Source: Cranoglanis bouderius (taxonomy: Eukaryota; Chordata; Actinopteri; Siluriformes; Cranoglanididae). From it: a stretch of 64,000 nt of DNA. The notes below the pieces were generated by a model. The model saw only the letters and a list, made by a program, of their open reading frames with translations, was not told the DNA's origin and made no database searches. Numbering within the stretch: position 1 is the first letter of the stretch; every line of letters begins with the position of its first letter. The stretch covers positions 6,052,255 to 6,116,254 of the forward strand of contig CM042539.1 of NCBI GenBank assembly GCA_023630585.1, in the 5' to 3' direction. A program made the translations under genes and the position numbers. Of the stretch, positions 37,730 to 49,940 are shown piece after piece.

Positions 37730-37771
37730 TCTCGCGATATTTTCCACAAACAGGGCTCGTGCGCATGCGTA
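37730..37771 (-). promoter_or_regulatory. NDUFB4 promoter: NRF-1-like site and TCTCGCGA motif
   Basis: TGCGCATGCGTA at 37760-37771 fits the palindromic NRF-1 consensus, and TCTCGCGA is at 37730-37737. Both lie 60-105 bases upstream of the NDUFB4 ATG. NRF-1 is a well-known activator of nuclear genes for respiratory-chain subunits, so this site fits the gene. Confidence 0.65.
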
Positions 37772-37898
37772 GTACCAAACAACAAAAGCCTGTAAACATA
37801 TATAAATAAATATTCTGTACATTTTAGCAGTGTGAGATTTGTCTTCTCATATTATAACTCATTTTAGTTTTAAAAAAAAAAATGCACTTACACCATAC

Positions 37899-37904
<6 letters not shown>

Positions 37905-37932
<28 letters not shown>
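37905..37932. repeat. (CA)n microsatellite
   Basis: About 14 CA units in the NDUFB4-ROPN1L promoter interval. Confidence 0.95.
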
Positions 37933-37934
<2 letters not shown>

Positions 37935-38093
37935 ACATACAATGCGAAAACACAATGCTTGTGTTACAATTTAAAATATATAATAATACATGTTTAAATA
38001 TTATTTTTCTGTATTATTGTCTATTTTTAGACAAAACAACAATTTATTTGCCTTGTATGTCTGTTTATTAAAATGTATTGGCTAAAATTGCAG

Positions 38094-38155
38094 TGACGTC
38101 AGTGACCTAATCGTTTCTAGGAGACTGTGTATATAAACTACGTTGCTATAGAAAC
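38094..38155 (+). promoter_or_regulatory. ROPN1L promoter region: CRE, TATA-like and X-box-like motifs
   Basis: TGACGTCA is at 38094-38101, TATATAAAC at about 38129-38137 and GTTGCTATAGAAAC at 38142-38155. The last is an imperfect palindrome like the RFX X-box, with two mismatches to GTNRCC-N-RGYAAC. CRE sites are common in testis genes and X-boxes in ciliary genes, which fits a ropporin-like gene. The X-box call is weak because R1 repeats in this window carry a very similar motif. Confidence 0.45.
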
Positions 38156-38159
38156 AAGG

Positions 38160-38264
38160 GACGCGCTACCGTTATGCAGTTTAATTGCATTTAAATTTAT
38201 ACAAAACCCCCCCCACAACATCCGCAATTTATCCTGAAGAAAATCTTTGTCTACTTGAAGTTTG
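38160..38264 (+). other. ropn1l: Probable noncoding first exon of ROPN1L
   Basis: A clean donor (TTTG|GTAAGT) at 38265 follows the promoter motifs. The next exon has an acceptor at 39232/39233, 20 bases before the ATG, so an upstream 5' UTR exon is required. The transcription start is not determined; 38160 is a guess from the TATA-like box. Confidence 0.5.
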
Positions 38265-39232
38265 GTAAGTTTTCTTAAAATTTGTTAGATTAGCAGTCGG
38301 TTTTATGACAGTTGTTAGTTAACAGCTAGCCGTATGCATGCTAACTGGATATCCGTAGCTGGTTTTGGGGGTAAAACGTTTGTTTGCTATTTACATTGAT
38401 TTCCAGTTTGCTGGTTTATAAAAGCTAATTGTTGTAAAACGAAAACGAAGATGACTAATTAGACCAAATTAAACCTTTCAGACCCCGGCGTCTATTGTAA
38501 TGTTTCAGGATTTTCTTCATTAAAATGCATAAATTAAGAGAAAGCACATTGATTGGTTCACAGAGAGTTCTGGGTAACCAATCAGAGCCAAGCTTAGCCC
38601 TTTTGCAGGTCATATTAATTTTTTTGGACAATTCTTAATAATATAACCTTTCAAAACTTATTCTTATGTATTTTATGTAATCTGGTGACATCTAAATAAA
38701 ATATAAACAAAGCTATTTGTTTTTAATAAAAAAATTTCAGTTGCCATGAGCATATATCTAAAAAGATACATACAGTAGTCTATAGATATATAGTGTTATC
38801 TATAGTGTTAGCAAGTCTATTTACATTGTAAGGAAGGTACAAATAAATGTAGGGTTTTATTATATTCAAAAATCACACAAGATGCTTAAAGATGCTACAA
38901 AATTAGCTTATCATATACTTCATGGATATTTTCAGTAATAGATATATCATAAACGATAACACGACAGCAAGGCAGCAAGCAAACAAACAAACAAACAAAC
39001 AAACATCCAGAACAAGAGTCCGAGCAACTTTAACAACTTATAAAAACAAGCTGTGGTAAGAGGGGCATTAATTTAAACCTACAGTACACAACTCAGAGAT
39101 ACAGATTTTTGGTAAAAGTATAGAAACCTGAGGAACAGCTACAAAAGGCTTTACGTTACATGGGATGTAATCTGCATTCAGCATGTCTGGAAGTCATTAT
39201 TGTACAGTTTCAGATGTGTTTTTTTTCTTTAG
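38265..39232. other. ROPN1L intron 1
   Basis: AT-rich; a (CAAA)n run at 38977-39006. No element recognised. Confidence 0.5.
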
Positions 39233-39252
39233 TTCACCTCAGGACAGAAGTT

Positions 39253-42200
39253 ATGCCTCTTCCGGACAGGATGTACTGCGCTCAGCAGATCAACATCCCG
39301 CCCGAGCTGCCAGACATCCTCAAACAGTTCACTAAAGCTGCTATCAGGACACAGCCGCCAGATGTGCTGCAGTGGTCTGCTGCGTGAGTCTGATACATTT
39401 CACCTTCACAGGAACGATCCAGTCTGGAGTCAGGAATTCTGTAGTGTTATGTAGAAGAGCAAAGAATCATTGTTTTAAAGCTATAGAGCAGTTCTAATGA
39501 TGTCATCTGGCTTTAAACAGGAGGAGAACGAGCAGCTGAAATGGCAGCCATCAGGACATCTGAGATATTTCCTGATATTATTACTGCAGACATAAAGAAA
39601 GAGAGAAGTGCAGCTTCATGCTGTTATAGGAAAATACTCAACACCGGTGTGATGTGATGAAGCGGAGTTACTCTTACCACCACAAAGCTGATTATTTTCC
39701 TATAACAGCACATTCCCAAGTGTTTTATTGCTCTTAAATCACATCAATCTGTAATTTAATGAAGATTTACAAGTTGTGCTTTTTATCCATTTATAGTAAC
39801 ATTTAATGTTGTGGAACATCTGTGAAACGAGTTAGTTCCTGTTCTCGCTTACGTTATAGCAGCTATAAACAGTCGTTCCCTCACCTGCCTCTCTTTATTC
39901 TCTCTCTTGAAGTTAAGTAAGTTAATTAGACAAAAAAACAAACAAAAACAAAACAAAAACCCCAGCTTGTCATGTTACCGAGAAACCGCAAAGTGTCGGA
40001 AAACTTACACCTTTACCCCTGGCTGTTACAAAGCACCGACACTGGAGACTCCTTCCATAAATGTTAAATAAATGTCTCCTTACAGAAAACATCATTATAA
40101 CAATTTTTATCCGTTTATGTGGAGCGTCCACTGTACAAGTTCCCGTGAATGAGCTGTTACTATAGAAACGATAACGTATTAGAACGAACACATTAATATA
40201 AACCTGTGATTTGCATCTGCACTACTGTCAGAGTCCAGAATATAAGAAGTGGTATTAATTACAAGTATTAATTACTTTTGTGCAAGAATGTCAGTCATTC
40301 AGTGACAAAATATTCATTGTTTCAACACTTTTATTGAACATTAGCTATCTTTGTATTTCTGACATATTCTTTTTTGTATATTTGTATGAGAGTATATGAG
40401 ACCCCAGTATGCAAGTGATAACCAGTTTTACTTTTCTTTTTCTTCAAGTCAATTTGAACTGAAACAGCAAGTTTATTTCATATGAAAGTTTTTTTTGGTA
40501 CTTAATATAACCTTTCTTTTTTATTTTATTTCATCAGTATTCCCCCTGTCTCTCATTAAACAGATGCCCAGGTCGTCATGCCATTGCTATTTGTCTTTTT
40601 CAGCTATTTCACAGCGCTATCAGAAGGTGAACCGCTTCCAGTCAAAGACAGGCTGGAAATATCTGTAAAAACACAGAAGACAGACACTGTGCTCACTCCA
40701 GGTCTCCTCAAAGTCCTTCATAAGCAGGTGGGTCTGTTACAGGTGTATTTTATCCTGCAGTTAACATTTAATACACGTGCACTGAACACATACGTGTCAT
40801 GAAAACATGATGTCTTTTTTCCTATGTAGCTTTCATCCAAGAAGAACGTTAGTAAAGAAGAGTTAGAGCAGAGGTGGAAAGGCCTGTGTCTGCCAGCCGA
40901 ACAGCTCGACACACTGCTCACGCTCGGGAACTTCAGCACGGAGGTCAACTGGATGCACTTCTTCGCTCTCGGGTGCAGCGCTTTGGGTGGAGTGAGTAGT
41001 TCAGATTTATTTATTGGGATCACCTGATCACTTCATCTTTTAATCCTGCTGTAATTAAAGAAGAGCCTGTAAAACTGTCAGATTATAATCTGAACTAATG
41101 CTTCTGTCAGGGTGTAAGTCTTGTAAATACGGCTTGGTGGCAGTGTTGGACTGTAAAACTCAGAAAACACTACACTCAGAGGAAATTTAAACTGCATTTT
41201 TAAAAAAATAGAAATATTACACACTGAGAAAACAATTCTCTATCTTAGTTTCACAATCTCTAAAGTACACAGTAGAATTCATTAAGAAAAGGTACAAAAG
41301 AAAAAGTTTTTAAAGGTTATTAAATGTAATTTAATTAATTTCCTCATACAAAATGTATGAATTAATTAACAAATGTATTACAAATAAATTATATTATAGT
41401 ATATATTATTTCAAAGTATTGTTTAATTTGACAAAGCACTTTTGTATTATTTAGTTTGACAAAATGTATTTGGCACAAAAAATGTATAAAAGAAAGAAAT
41501 CAGTGATGTGAAATAATTTAATACTTTTCTAGATTTAAAAAATGTAGTCGTGTGTAACTCATTCAAAAGTGCAAAAGAAAACAAAAGAAGATAAGAATAA
41601 CTTAGATAAAGCTTAAGTATTGGTTCGTTTGATTAAATGGATTAAAACGTTTTTTTTTGTAAGGAGATTCTTTATGTAACATTTATGGTAACCGTGTTGT
41701 TGATTATTTGTCTAGAACATCACACCACACAATGTTTTATTCCTCACACAATGACATACAGTAGAAACCTTTTAAGTTTCATTCAAACACTGTATGAAGG
41801 AGCTGATGGGAATAGTTACGCCTCGTGACCTGTATTTGAGTACGTAGTACCAGGTTTGGCGTTGTGTTCACAGACGATCATCAGCGCTCTGAAGTTTGCG
41901 TGTGAAATCCTGAGCGAGGACCCGGAGGGCGGAGCAGCTCGAATCCCCTTCAACACCTTCGTCGGCCTGTACACGTACCTGGCCCAGCTGGACGGAGACA
42001 TTCCTCAGGACGAGATAGACAGCTTCCTATCCAGCCTACAAGAGCCTTTGTGAGTAAACACACACACACACACACACACACTGTGGTGAGTGGTAGGCCT
42101 CATGTTCTTCACTGCTTTATGTTTTTCTAAATCTCACACATTAGATTAAACTCTATAGTGAATTACTGTTGACTGCAAAAGTTTGTACCCCCCCTTGGTT

Positions 42201-44654
42201 TCTTCTAATAAACTACAGCCGTAAATATGTACTACAAATAGTCCTGAAGAAATGTGGGACTGATTTGGAACATAGCCAACATTTATCATCAAAATATCAT
42301 TCGTTAGGTTAGATTAAATGATTTTTTTAATTATTATAAATTAATTTTAACATGGTGAAGGTTTGTAAATTATAACTCTGCTTCATTCTCCGTCATTCAT
42401 TACTGTAACCATAACTGGATAAGGAGGATAAGATAAGAATTATACACCAGTCATTCATTACTGTAATTCATTACTGTAACCATAACTTTTATCCCTTACT
42501 CATTTTATTTCTGCTGCAAGATCTGATTAACAAAAGGGGGAATCAGAGACGAGTATGCTGTATTATTTTATAGTAATTTACAGTACTGCCCACTCAGAGT
42601 TATTCATTTTCCTGTAATTCATATCATTTCTCTTAACACCGCAGAGCCACCGAATATATTTACTGTACATGAAATAAATCTCTAACATCACATGTACTAT
42701 ACTTCTTTTCCTAAAATGTGCACTTAACCTGATTTTCATTTATAGTCTTACAGAAACTGAAATCTATAAAAGATCTAAAGTGGTCTGTATTGTCGTTGAA
42801 GTCTTATTTAACGTTGTCAAATGAAGTACGGTTTCAGGATTGATTGATTGATTGATTGGATGGAGGTGATGTTCAGCATTGGTTTTCGCTTTATAGAGAC
42901 TCTCTTCTAGCAATAAAATTGATTGATGAAGATCAGTTCAGGAGCGAACAGTGCAAACAGTCTGCGGTGTTGCTCACGTTGAAACCGCTAAAAATGTGGA
43001 ATCAGAAGGCAGTCTGAAGGTAGACGATGGAGAATGAAACCTTTTAGTGACATTATTCTGAATACGGTGATGTGGTGATGAATATCTTTGAACATCTTAT
43101 CGATCTCAGTAATCGGTCACATCAGTGTCTCCCCCCGTGAACGTGTCGCTTCAATGCGACACTTTTGAGTTCACTTACATGTTAAATCTCATCTTTCCTC
43201 CTGACTGAGTGATTAATGCGCCATTAATAAAGCATCACGAGCAGCTTGCTATAAAGCATCATTTCTTCCGCTCTGTTTCAGCGCAGCTCATGTATTCAGT
43301 ATGTATTTTCCGGGAGGATAAGATAAGAAACATACACCAGTGATGAAGTGATCAGGGAATATCTTTAAAATGATACTCACACATGTGCCGCTGTTTTGTT
43401 TGATCCGACAGGGCAAAACAAAATGGCAGGATCCAAGCGTCCAATTTCTGCAAAAAAACAGACCAAATCCCCACAAGACACATTACCGACATAAACGTAT
43501 GCATTTAACTGAAATAAAAAATTTAAAAAAAGAAATTTTTGTCAGAATGATGGATTTCTTTGATGTTATTTTGTAATTTCTTTCACTCAAAGCTCTCGGT
43601 TTTAACCTTTAGAACATGGCTCGACGTATAAGAGATAATAACACAGGGAACTGTTTAATATGTTAACCACAGCGCTGTTGTATTCTTGAATCTGATTGGT
43701 CAGAGGGTGTTGATTAAGTAAAGAATAATACACAACCCGTTCATTGATTATTTTCCAATATCAGCGTGTCATGAAGTGTTTTATTCCTCTTATACAACAA
43801 CTCTTATACGTCAACCAATGCAAATTTTAATTTATTAAAGAGTGACACACCATACTTTTTAAAAAAAATCCGTTTCTAGTTACATCGAATGTTGTGGAAC
43901 GTCACTGAAATATTTTCCTGTTCTCACTTAAGTTATAGCAGCTATAAACAGTCGTTCCGTCACCAGCCTCTCTTTATTCTCACTTGAAGTTAATAAAACA
44001 AACAAAACAAAAAAAAAAATTCAAAGTTACAGCTTTGCTTCTGACTGTTACAAAGCGCTGACACTGGAGACTCCTTCCATAAATGTTAAATAAATGTCTC
44101 CTTACAGAAAACTTCCAGTACGTTTTTTTTTTTTTTTTAAAGCTCCGTTCAGGTCCGTTTGTTATAAGTGGAGCTCCCTGTGAATGAGCCGTTACTATAG
44201 AAACGACCAGCGCATTAATATAAACCTGTCATGTGCAGCTGCTGTTATAGAAAACGAACCAACACCTTCTGACCAATCACAATCCAACAGCACCGTGTGA
44301 TCTGAAGTGAACTAAAATACACGCTAAACCTGGCCGATGTTTGATCGTTTGTAGTTACTCAGGTGTGCTACTTGGTACAACTCAGAGTTTCTAGCAGATA
44401 AAAGGGAGTGGAAAACAGGGGAATTTATGTTTTATGGGGAAGAGATGAACACAGTGAACGTTATAAACTGTCCCAAACCGGCCACATCACTCCGTCGTCT
44501 ACTCTCCCGAAACAAAAACAGCAACATGAGCTGCTCGGCAAACACACAAAACCCCGGGGAACCCCATTAGAGCTTTGTTTTGCTTAGTGATATCTGGAGC
44601 TTTGTTCTCTGGGCTGGTGAAGTGGTTTTGGAGGTGTTTTGTGAGAAACAGGAC

Positions 44655-44719
<65 letters not shown>

Positions 44720-45871
44720 AATCAGATGCTTGGACAGGAAGAGAGAGTTAAGTGAGGAAAGTGAACCAGAGACAGGCTAAAGACGGACAGAGCGCTGACG
44801 GAAAGGATGGCGCTGATGTAGGAATAAAAGCAACAAGGTACAAGTTTTATCTCTGTAACATCCGGGTTGTGTTCCATACGGCGTACACATGCGTATTTGT
44901 ATTGCGCACCGGTATATACTGTATTTTACATGAAATTCCTTGACGAAGTATTCCGTATGTGGGAATTATTATTTGGAAGCTTTCACTACACCATCGTTTC
45001 ATTCCCATCGAGTCAGATTCACTTGTCGAATTATATTATTCTCTCTCTATTGTTCTCTCTAGCTGTCGAGAAATTATACCTTTTTATAAAAAAAAATTCT
45101 GTATCCGGTATTATAGAACTAAAGAGCTTTTTAAGAAACAAATGGAAGGAAAAATGCCAATATTAAATGTGGCCTATTTCTCATCTAATTCTGTAAATAG
45201 TTGTTTAGACAATAGTAAAAGTACGCACTAATAAAAGTACACACTAATAAAAGTACACACTAATAAAATTACACACTAATAAAATTACACACTAATAAAA
45301 TTACAGACTAATAAAATTACACACTAAAATAACCATTAGGTTAATTGTATATTATTACTCAATATTATTATATTTAATGTTATTAATATTAGGATTTTAT
45401 TTATTTATTAATTTAAATAAATGGTATGTATTAATATTAATCATTATCAAGAGATGCAGTTCTTCACTGCATTTGTCTGAAATAAATAAATATGTATGTA
45501 AGTATTTATTTATTCCTTTATTTATTTACTTACGTACTTAGTTCCTTACTCAGTTAGTCATGACATCTGTGTTGCAGTAAACCACATGTAGCTCTGGGAA
45601 GTTTGCAATTTGTCCTGATTATGACCATTTATTTATTTATTTATCATCCTCCAAATATCTTTAGCTTACTGGAAATTTTGTTGTTGTTCACACATCACAT
45701 TTGGGCAGAGTTTATTACGAGCAGTGTGTATAATTTGCCATTTTCTGTTCACACACACACGTGAATAAAGTATGTAAAAGTAATTACTGCTGCTGTTTTT
45801 TCCCCTGTTTTTTTAGGACCCGGCGAGGTGGGATGGTCCAGCCGGCTGATTTCGCTGACCTCGATGTGTAG
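39253..45871 (+). CDS. ropn1l: Ropporin-1-like protein (5 coding exons)
   Basis: R2D2-domain protein of the sperm fibrous sheath and motile-cilium radial spokes; it binds AKAP-type amphipathic helices much as the PKA RII subunit does. Coding exons: 39253-39383 (exon begins 39233), 40604-40727, 40830-40991, 41874-42049, 45817-45871. They join in frame to 215 aa (human about 230). Strong family signatures are CAQQINIPPELPDILKQFTK and AAIRTQPPDVLQWSA, forming the RIIa-like dimerisation/docking helix at about residues 9-45. LPVKDRLE and TPGLLKVLHKQ follow, then FFALGCSALGG and DPEGGAARIPFNTF. The closeness to human ROPN1L at the N-terminus separates it from ROPN1. The last exon encodes only TRRGGMVQPADFADLDV, after a 3.8-kb intron. 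It aligns loosely with the mammalian tail but stops earlier, so the C-terminus is the least certain part. Confidence 0.92.
39614..40240 (-). repeat. R1 repeat copy in ROPN1L intron
   Basis: Includes the internal inverted pair ATGCTGTTATAGGAAAATA (39619) and TTATTTTCCTATAACAGCA (39692), and GTTACTATAGAAAC at 40156-40169. Confidence 0.8.
40992..41873. other. ROPN1L intron before coding exon 4
   Basis: AT-rich DNA, no recognised element or exon. Confidence 0.5.
42056..42081. repeat. (CA)n microsatellite next to a donor site
   Basis: Begins six bases after the GT of the ROPN1L coding exon 4 donor. Confidence 0.95.
43669..44297 (-). repeat. R1 repeat, the copy with both ends preserved
   Basis: 629 bp. 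Left end CACAGCGCTGTTG then GATTGGTCAGAGGGTGTTGA; right end, read inverted, CACGGTGCTGTTG then GATTGGTCAGAAGGTGTTGG. So R1 has terminal inverted repeats of about 45 bases and behaves like a DNA-transposon derivative. GTTACTATAGAAAC is at 44191-44204. No coding capacity. Confidence 0.8.
44658..44714. repeat. (GA)n microsatellite
   Basis: About 28 GA units in the last ROPN1L intron. Confidence 0.95.
45220..45328. repeat. 16-bp minisatellite
   Basis: Six to seven copies of CACACTAATAAAAGTA/CACACTAATAAAATTA; the two variants are sorted into a left and a right block. Confidence 0.9.
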
Positions 45872-46185
45872 AGGTGCGAGTGAAAAACAGAGCACAGATG
45901 GCTTTCAGATTCACTCTTCACACTGAGATTTAAACGCCTTATATAACCACACTAATGATGCGGCAGGATTCAAATATTAACCCTATAAAGCCTGGGCATA
46001 TTTTAGATTTTCTGGTGATATATTATGCTTATTGGTGTCCTCAGCTTTTTAGTAACCAATTACAAATACTCACTATAAAAGATGAAAATAATGTGCAAGA
46101 TAAATGGAATTTTCTGTCAAATTAATTCTGTGAAATTAGTGAAAACACGCAGAATGAGACGATTAGAATGAAAAACAGAAACAAA

Positions 46186-46191
46186 AATAAA
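46186..46191 (+). promoter_or_regulatory. Candidate ROPN1L poly(A) signal
   Basis: AATAAA about 315 bases past the ROPN1L stop codon and just before an R1 repeat copy starts. It is the best hexamer I see in this A-rich stretch. Confidence 0.45.
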
Positions 46192-46219
46192 ACACATTAT
46201 GGACTACAGGGTGATGCAC

Positions 46220-46640
46220 CATGAAGTTATTTTCCTATAACCGCATGACCCAAAGTTGTTTTCCTCGTCTTATACCACGGCAATTTGCCAACGATTATAA
46301 TATTTAGAACAGCATGAAAGGAGTTACTTTCTCTCAGTTACGTTATAGCAGCTATAAACAGTCATTCCCTCACCTCTCCTTTTACTCTCTCTCTCTCTCT
46401 CTTAGTTAATAAGACAAAAAAATGCAGCTTGTCATGTTACTGAGAAACCACAAAGAAGTGTAAACTCCTCTGTCCTGAAAATATCGGAAAACTTAAAGTT
46501 ACAGCTTTACCTCTGACTGTTACAAAGCACTGACACTGGAGACTCCTTCCATAAGTGCTCACTAAACATCTCCTTACTTTAAGAAAACTTCAACATGTCA
46601 ACGATTTTTAAAATGTATTTAGTGGAGCATTCGAGTGGAT
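46220..46640 (-). repeat. R1 repeat copy
   Basis: Minus orientation. Shares GTTATAGCAGCTATAAACAG and GACACTGGAGACTCCTTCCA with the others; truncated at both ends. Lies directly 3' of ROPN1L. Confidence 0.8.
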
Positions 46641-47109
46641 TTTAAATGGATTTTAGATTTATTTTAATAAAGTTTATTACTGTTGAAGCAGAAGCATCGA
46701 ATCTTTAGGAGTATGACTCATTCTCTCCTTTTCGAAACCACAGCGTGTCCAAGAACAGAAACCAGACGTCATCCACCTCTGAGTGTTTGTTAGCTGTTAT
46801 ACAGTTGGAGGAAAATCATGTATGCTGCATATAATAAATTCATTTACTCGTTCATTAAGACTTAATTGCGCTGCAGATCGAGGAAGTGCAGACAGAGACT
46901 AATTGTAATCAAATAAAGAGGTGCTCTCAGTGTCCCGCTCGTGTTAGGAAGGTCATTCTCAGTGCTGCGAGCAATTAGTCATCAACTGATTGACCCACAA
47001 TCTTGAGAGAATCATTAGTCTATTTTTTTAATTAATAAAAACAGCCTAATTTTGAAAACACACCATATTAATTTACTCATTCAGGTTCAATTTTGGGCCA
47101 AAGTGTGCT

Positions 47110-47230
47110 GGTATAGCCTGCAAAAGGGTTCTTCAAGGGGTCTTTGGATAATTAAGGGTTATTAGACCTTTAAAAGGAACAGTTTCTGATGGGAAAACAC
47201 TACATAGATCATTTAAGAGTTCCCCTTAAG
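47110..47230. repeat. Short dispersed repeat (GGGTTCTT type)
   Basis: AAAAGGGTTCTTCAAGGGGT followed by TTTGGATAATTAAGGGTTAT. A related sequence is at 51363-51470 in ANKRD33B intron 1. Confidence 0.5.
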
Positions 47231-47269
47231 GGTTAAGGGTTGGTATAGTTAGCAATATTATTTAAAACA

Positions 47270-47760
47270 TAAAAGGAAACCCCTAAATTAGTTCTGTGGC
47301 CACCAGAAGTCACATGATTAGTTGAATGGAGTCAAGCTGCGTCATCTCAATATAAATATAAATACATTTTTTCCCAGAAGTACCCAGAGTTTTCTTAGAG
47401 AAAACTTCTCTAAACATATAGCATCATGAAGACCAAGGAGCGATCAAAACAAGTCTGGGACAAAGTTATCAATCAGGGTTTGATTATAAAGAATCTCAAA
47501 CTTTGAACATCCCACAGAATGACATTAAATCCCTTATTTAAAAAAAAGAAAATGATGCTGCTACCACCATGCTTTACAGTGGAGATGGTGTTGCCAAGGT
47601 TATGAGTAGGCAAGTTTCTGCCAAATAGCACTATTATGGGCTATTTTGTACAGATTCATGACACATAATACTAATTATATCCATTTCAGTTTCAGGTTGT
47701 AACACTACAAAATGTTGAAAAGTTCAAGGGGGGGTGAATATTTATGCAAGGCACTGTAGG
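47270..47760 (+). mobile_element. Tc1-type remnant between ROPN1L and ANKRD33B
   Basis: The left part has TCACATGATTAGTTGAATGG and an ATG-led ORF start (ATGAAGACCAAGGAGCGATC). The right end is GGTGAATATTTATGCAAGGC followed by ACTGTA. The interior is mostly missing. Confidence 0.65.
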
Positions 47761-48317
47761 CAGCTTAGCATGTGGGTTCTGTGGCTGAAATTTTCCACAG
47801 TTTGTCATCTTCTAATAATTTGAACATGTATATTGGGGGAGATTGGTCCAAAGCCGTAGAGTTTATTTCGTGACATCACAAACTATGTATGAATACGTAG
47901 CCCCGCCCCCTAAATCAGCATCCAGGAGGAGTTAAGCATATTTCTGGGTGATATTTATTTTGAATCACATTCATATTTAATATCTTACAGGACAGTGTTG
48001 GCTACCTGTACATCACAAAGCTGTCCAAAGGCAGGGGTAAGTGTCACACTGTACATCCAACACGAATCCAGAGTTAGGATCCGAGAATCCCAGATGAACT
48101 TTTGCTTGGGAGGGATTTCATCCCACCTGACTGCTTGTCTCAGGGATTTATCAAGTGCTAAGTTAATGTAATTGTGTAAGCTGGAGCAGCTGGGGAGCAG
48201 AGAAACTTTGACCTACACACCTACACCTACACACACACACACTCACACTCCTCTGGGTCCGTCTACTCTGCAGAGACAGAACACAGGTCTGAGTTCAGTG
48301 TGATGCCATGTTAACAT

Positions 48318-48815
48318 ACCACAGCATAGTTGAATTCTGGATTCTGATTGGTCAGAAGGTGTCGATTTATTTTTTATGACAGCAGCTCGTTATAATTGTT
48401 TCTGTAGTAACAGTATAGGTTTTCTGTAAGGAGATGTTTATTTAACATTTATGGAAGGAGTCTCCAATGTCAGCTCTGGTGTGTCTGGTGAGGGAATGAC
48501 TGTTTATAGCTGCTATAATGTAAGTGAGAACAGGAACTAACTTGTATCATGGACGTCTTTCCACAACATTAAAAGTAACTATAAATGAATAAAAAGGGTG
48601 ACGTGGGTTTTTTTTAAATAAAGGAAATAGTTATCGTTGGCAAATTGCTGTGCTATAAGAAGAATAAAACACTTCAGGAGGAGCTTTTATAGGAAAAAAT
48701 AATCAACTTTGTAGTCGTAACAGCAACTCTGCTTCATCATACGACACCGTCGTTGATTGTTTTACTATATCAGCATGCCGTGTCATGTTTTATTCCTTAT
48801 ACTACATTTTTGTGG
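48318..48815 (+). repeat. R1 repeat copy
   Basis: Starts ACCACAGCATAGTTGAATTC with GATTGGTCAGAAGGTGTCGA. The internal inverted pair is degenerate. Intergenic. Confidence 0.8.
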
Positions 48816-49184
48816 TACCTCATGGAGTGTCTTGAGCAATTTCTCCTCGCAGTACAGCATGTTGAAGTGATAAAACTACAGCTGGAGATGGAGACGAGTC
48901 TGTATGAGCTCCAAGTGTCTGGAGCAATCATGGCAATCACGGCACTTAACGGTGAGCTGTAAAGGAAAGTGCAGTGTGCAGATACTGAGAGAAGAAAAAA
49001 TACAGTCAATATGAGAAAAATACATACGTGCAAATGATACAAAGTCAAACTGCGCTGTTTATTGCAGAAATGCAAACATAAGAACCAGCAGGCTCAAGGC
49101 CAGCTTCTTCCCCACAACCATCACCCTGCTTCTATACTGTATATTCTATTTTATCTCTATATAATTGCAGATTCATTGTATATA

Positions 49185-49940
49185 TCGTACAATCTAAAAA
49201 AAATGCTGGGTTATTTTTTCTACCCAAACGCTGGTTTGAGCCTTTTGGGTCATTTGATTGGGTTATTTTCTCAGTCTTGGGTAGTTTTTGTGTAGTTTTG
49301 AGTAATTTTCACTGACAGTTGAATCAATGCACCCCTCCCCCACCTCGACGCCTCAGCCCAGCTCCTTGGGTCAAATCAACTCGGCGTGGACTGTTTGAAC
49401 TCGCCTCAGGTGGAGGTAGAGGTTTTCACAAGGACAGACTGTTCCGATTTATTTGCAGAAACAAGGTTCGTATCAATATATTTATCCATAAAACCATTAC
49501 TGTACACTAGAAAAAGCAAAAATGTGCAATAACAGTCCAGTTTACATGACATTAAATCTTCGTTAGCTTTTGCTTACATGTTTGTAATGCCCACTGGATC
49601 GTAAGTTCGTACTCAGTTTTTTTGGAAAACTGCAAAAATTAGTATCCTCAGTTCCCAAACCATTAAAAAGTGTAATTAAAAGGAAGGGTGATGTAACACT
49701 GGGGTAAACATGCCTCTGTCCCAACTTTTTGTTGGAGTGTGTTGAAGGCATCAAATTCTAAATTTGTTTATATTTACGAAATACAATTGAGTTGGTCAGT
49801 GAAAACATTGAATATCTTTTCTTTGGACTTTTGTCAGTTAATTAAAGTTTCAAGAGACTTGACAAATCACATTTTTGTTTTTATTGCATTTTTTTTTTTT
49901 TTTAATCCCAACTTTCATGGAAATGGGGTTAATAAATTTA
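49185..49940. repeat. Two short MITE-like pieces
   Basis: 49190-49260 has AAAAATGCTGGGTTATTTTT and CCCAAACGCTGGTTTGAG, a common fish MITE end. 49710-49935 has GTCCCAACTTTTTGTTGGAG and, near its end, ATCCCAACTTTCATGG, resembling another fish element remnant. Neither is coding. Confidence 0.45.

Noticed and set aside
43137..43174. Nested hairpin (GTGTCGC/GCGACAC with outer GTGAAC/GTTCAC)
   Set aside because: Short stems with a bulge; no match to a known RNA class and expected by chance in this length.
45220..45328. CRISPR-like regular repeats
   Set aside because: Units are back to back without spacers and the DNA is vertebrate.
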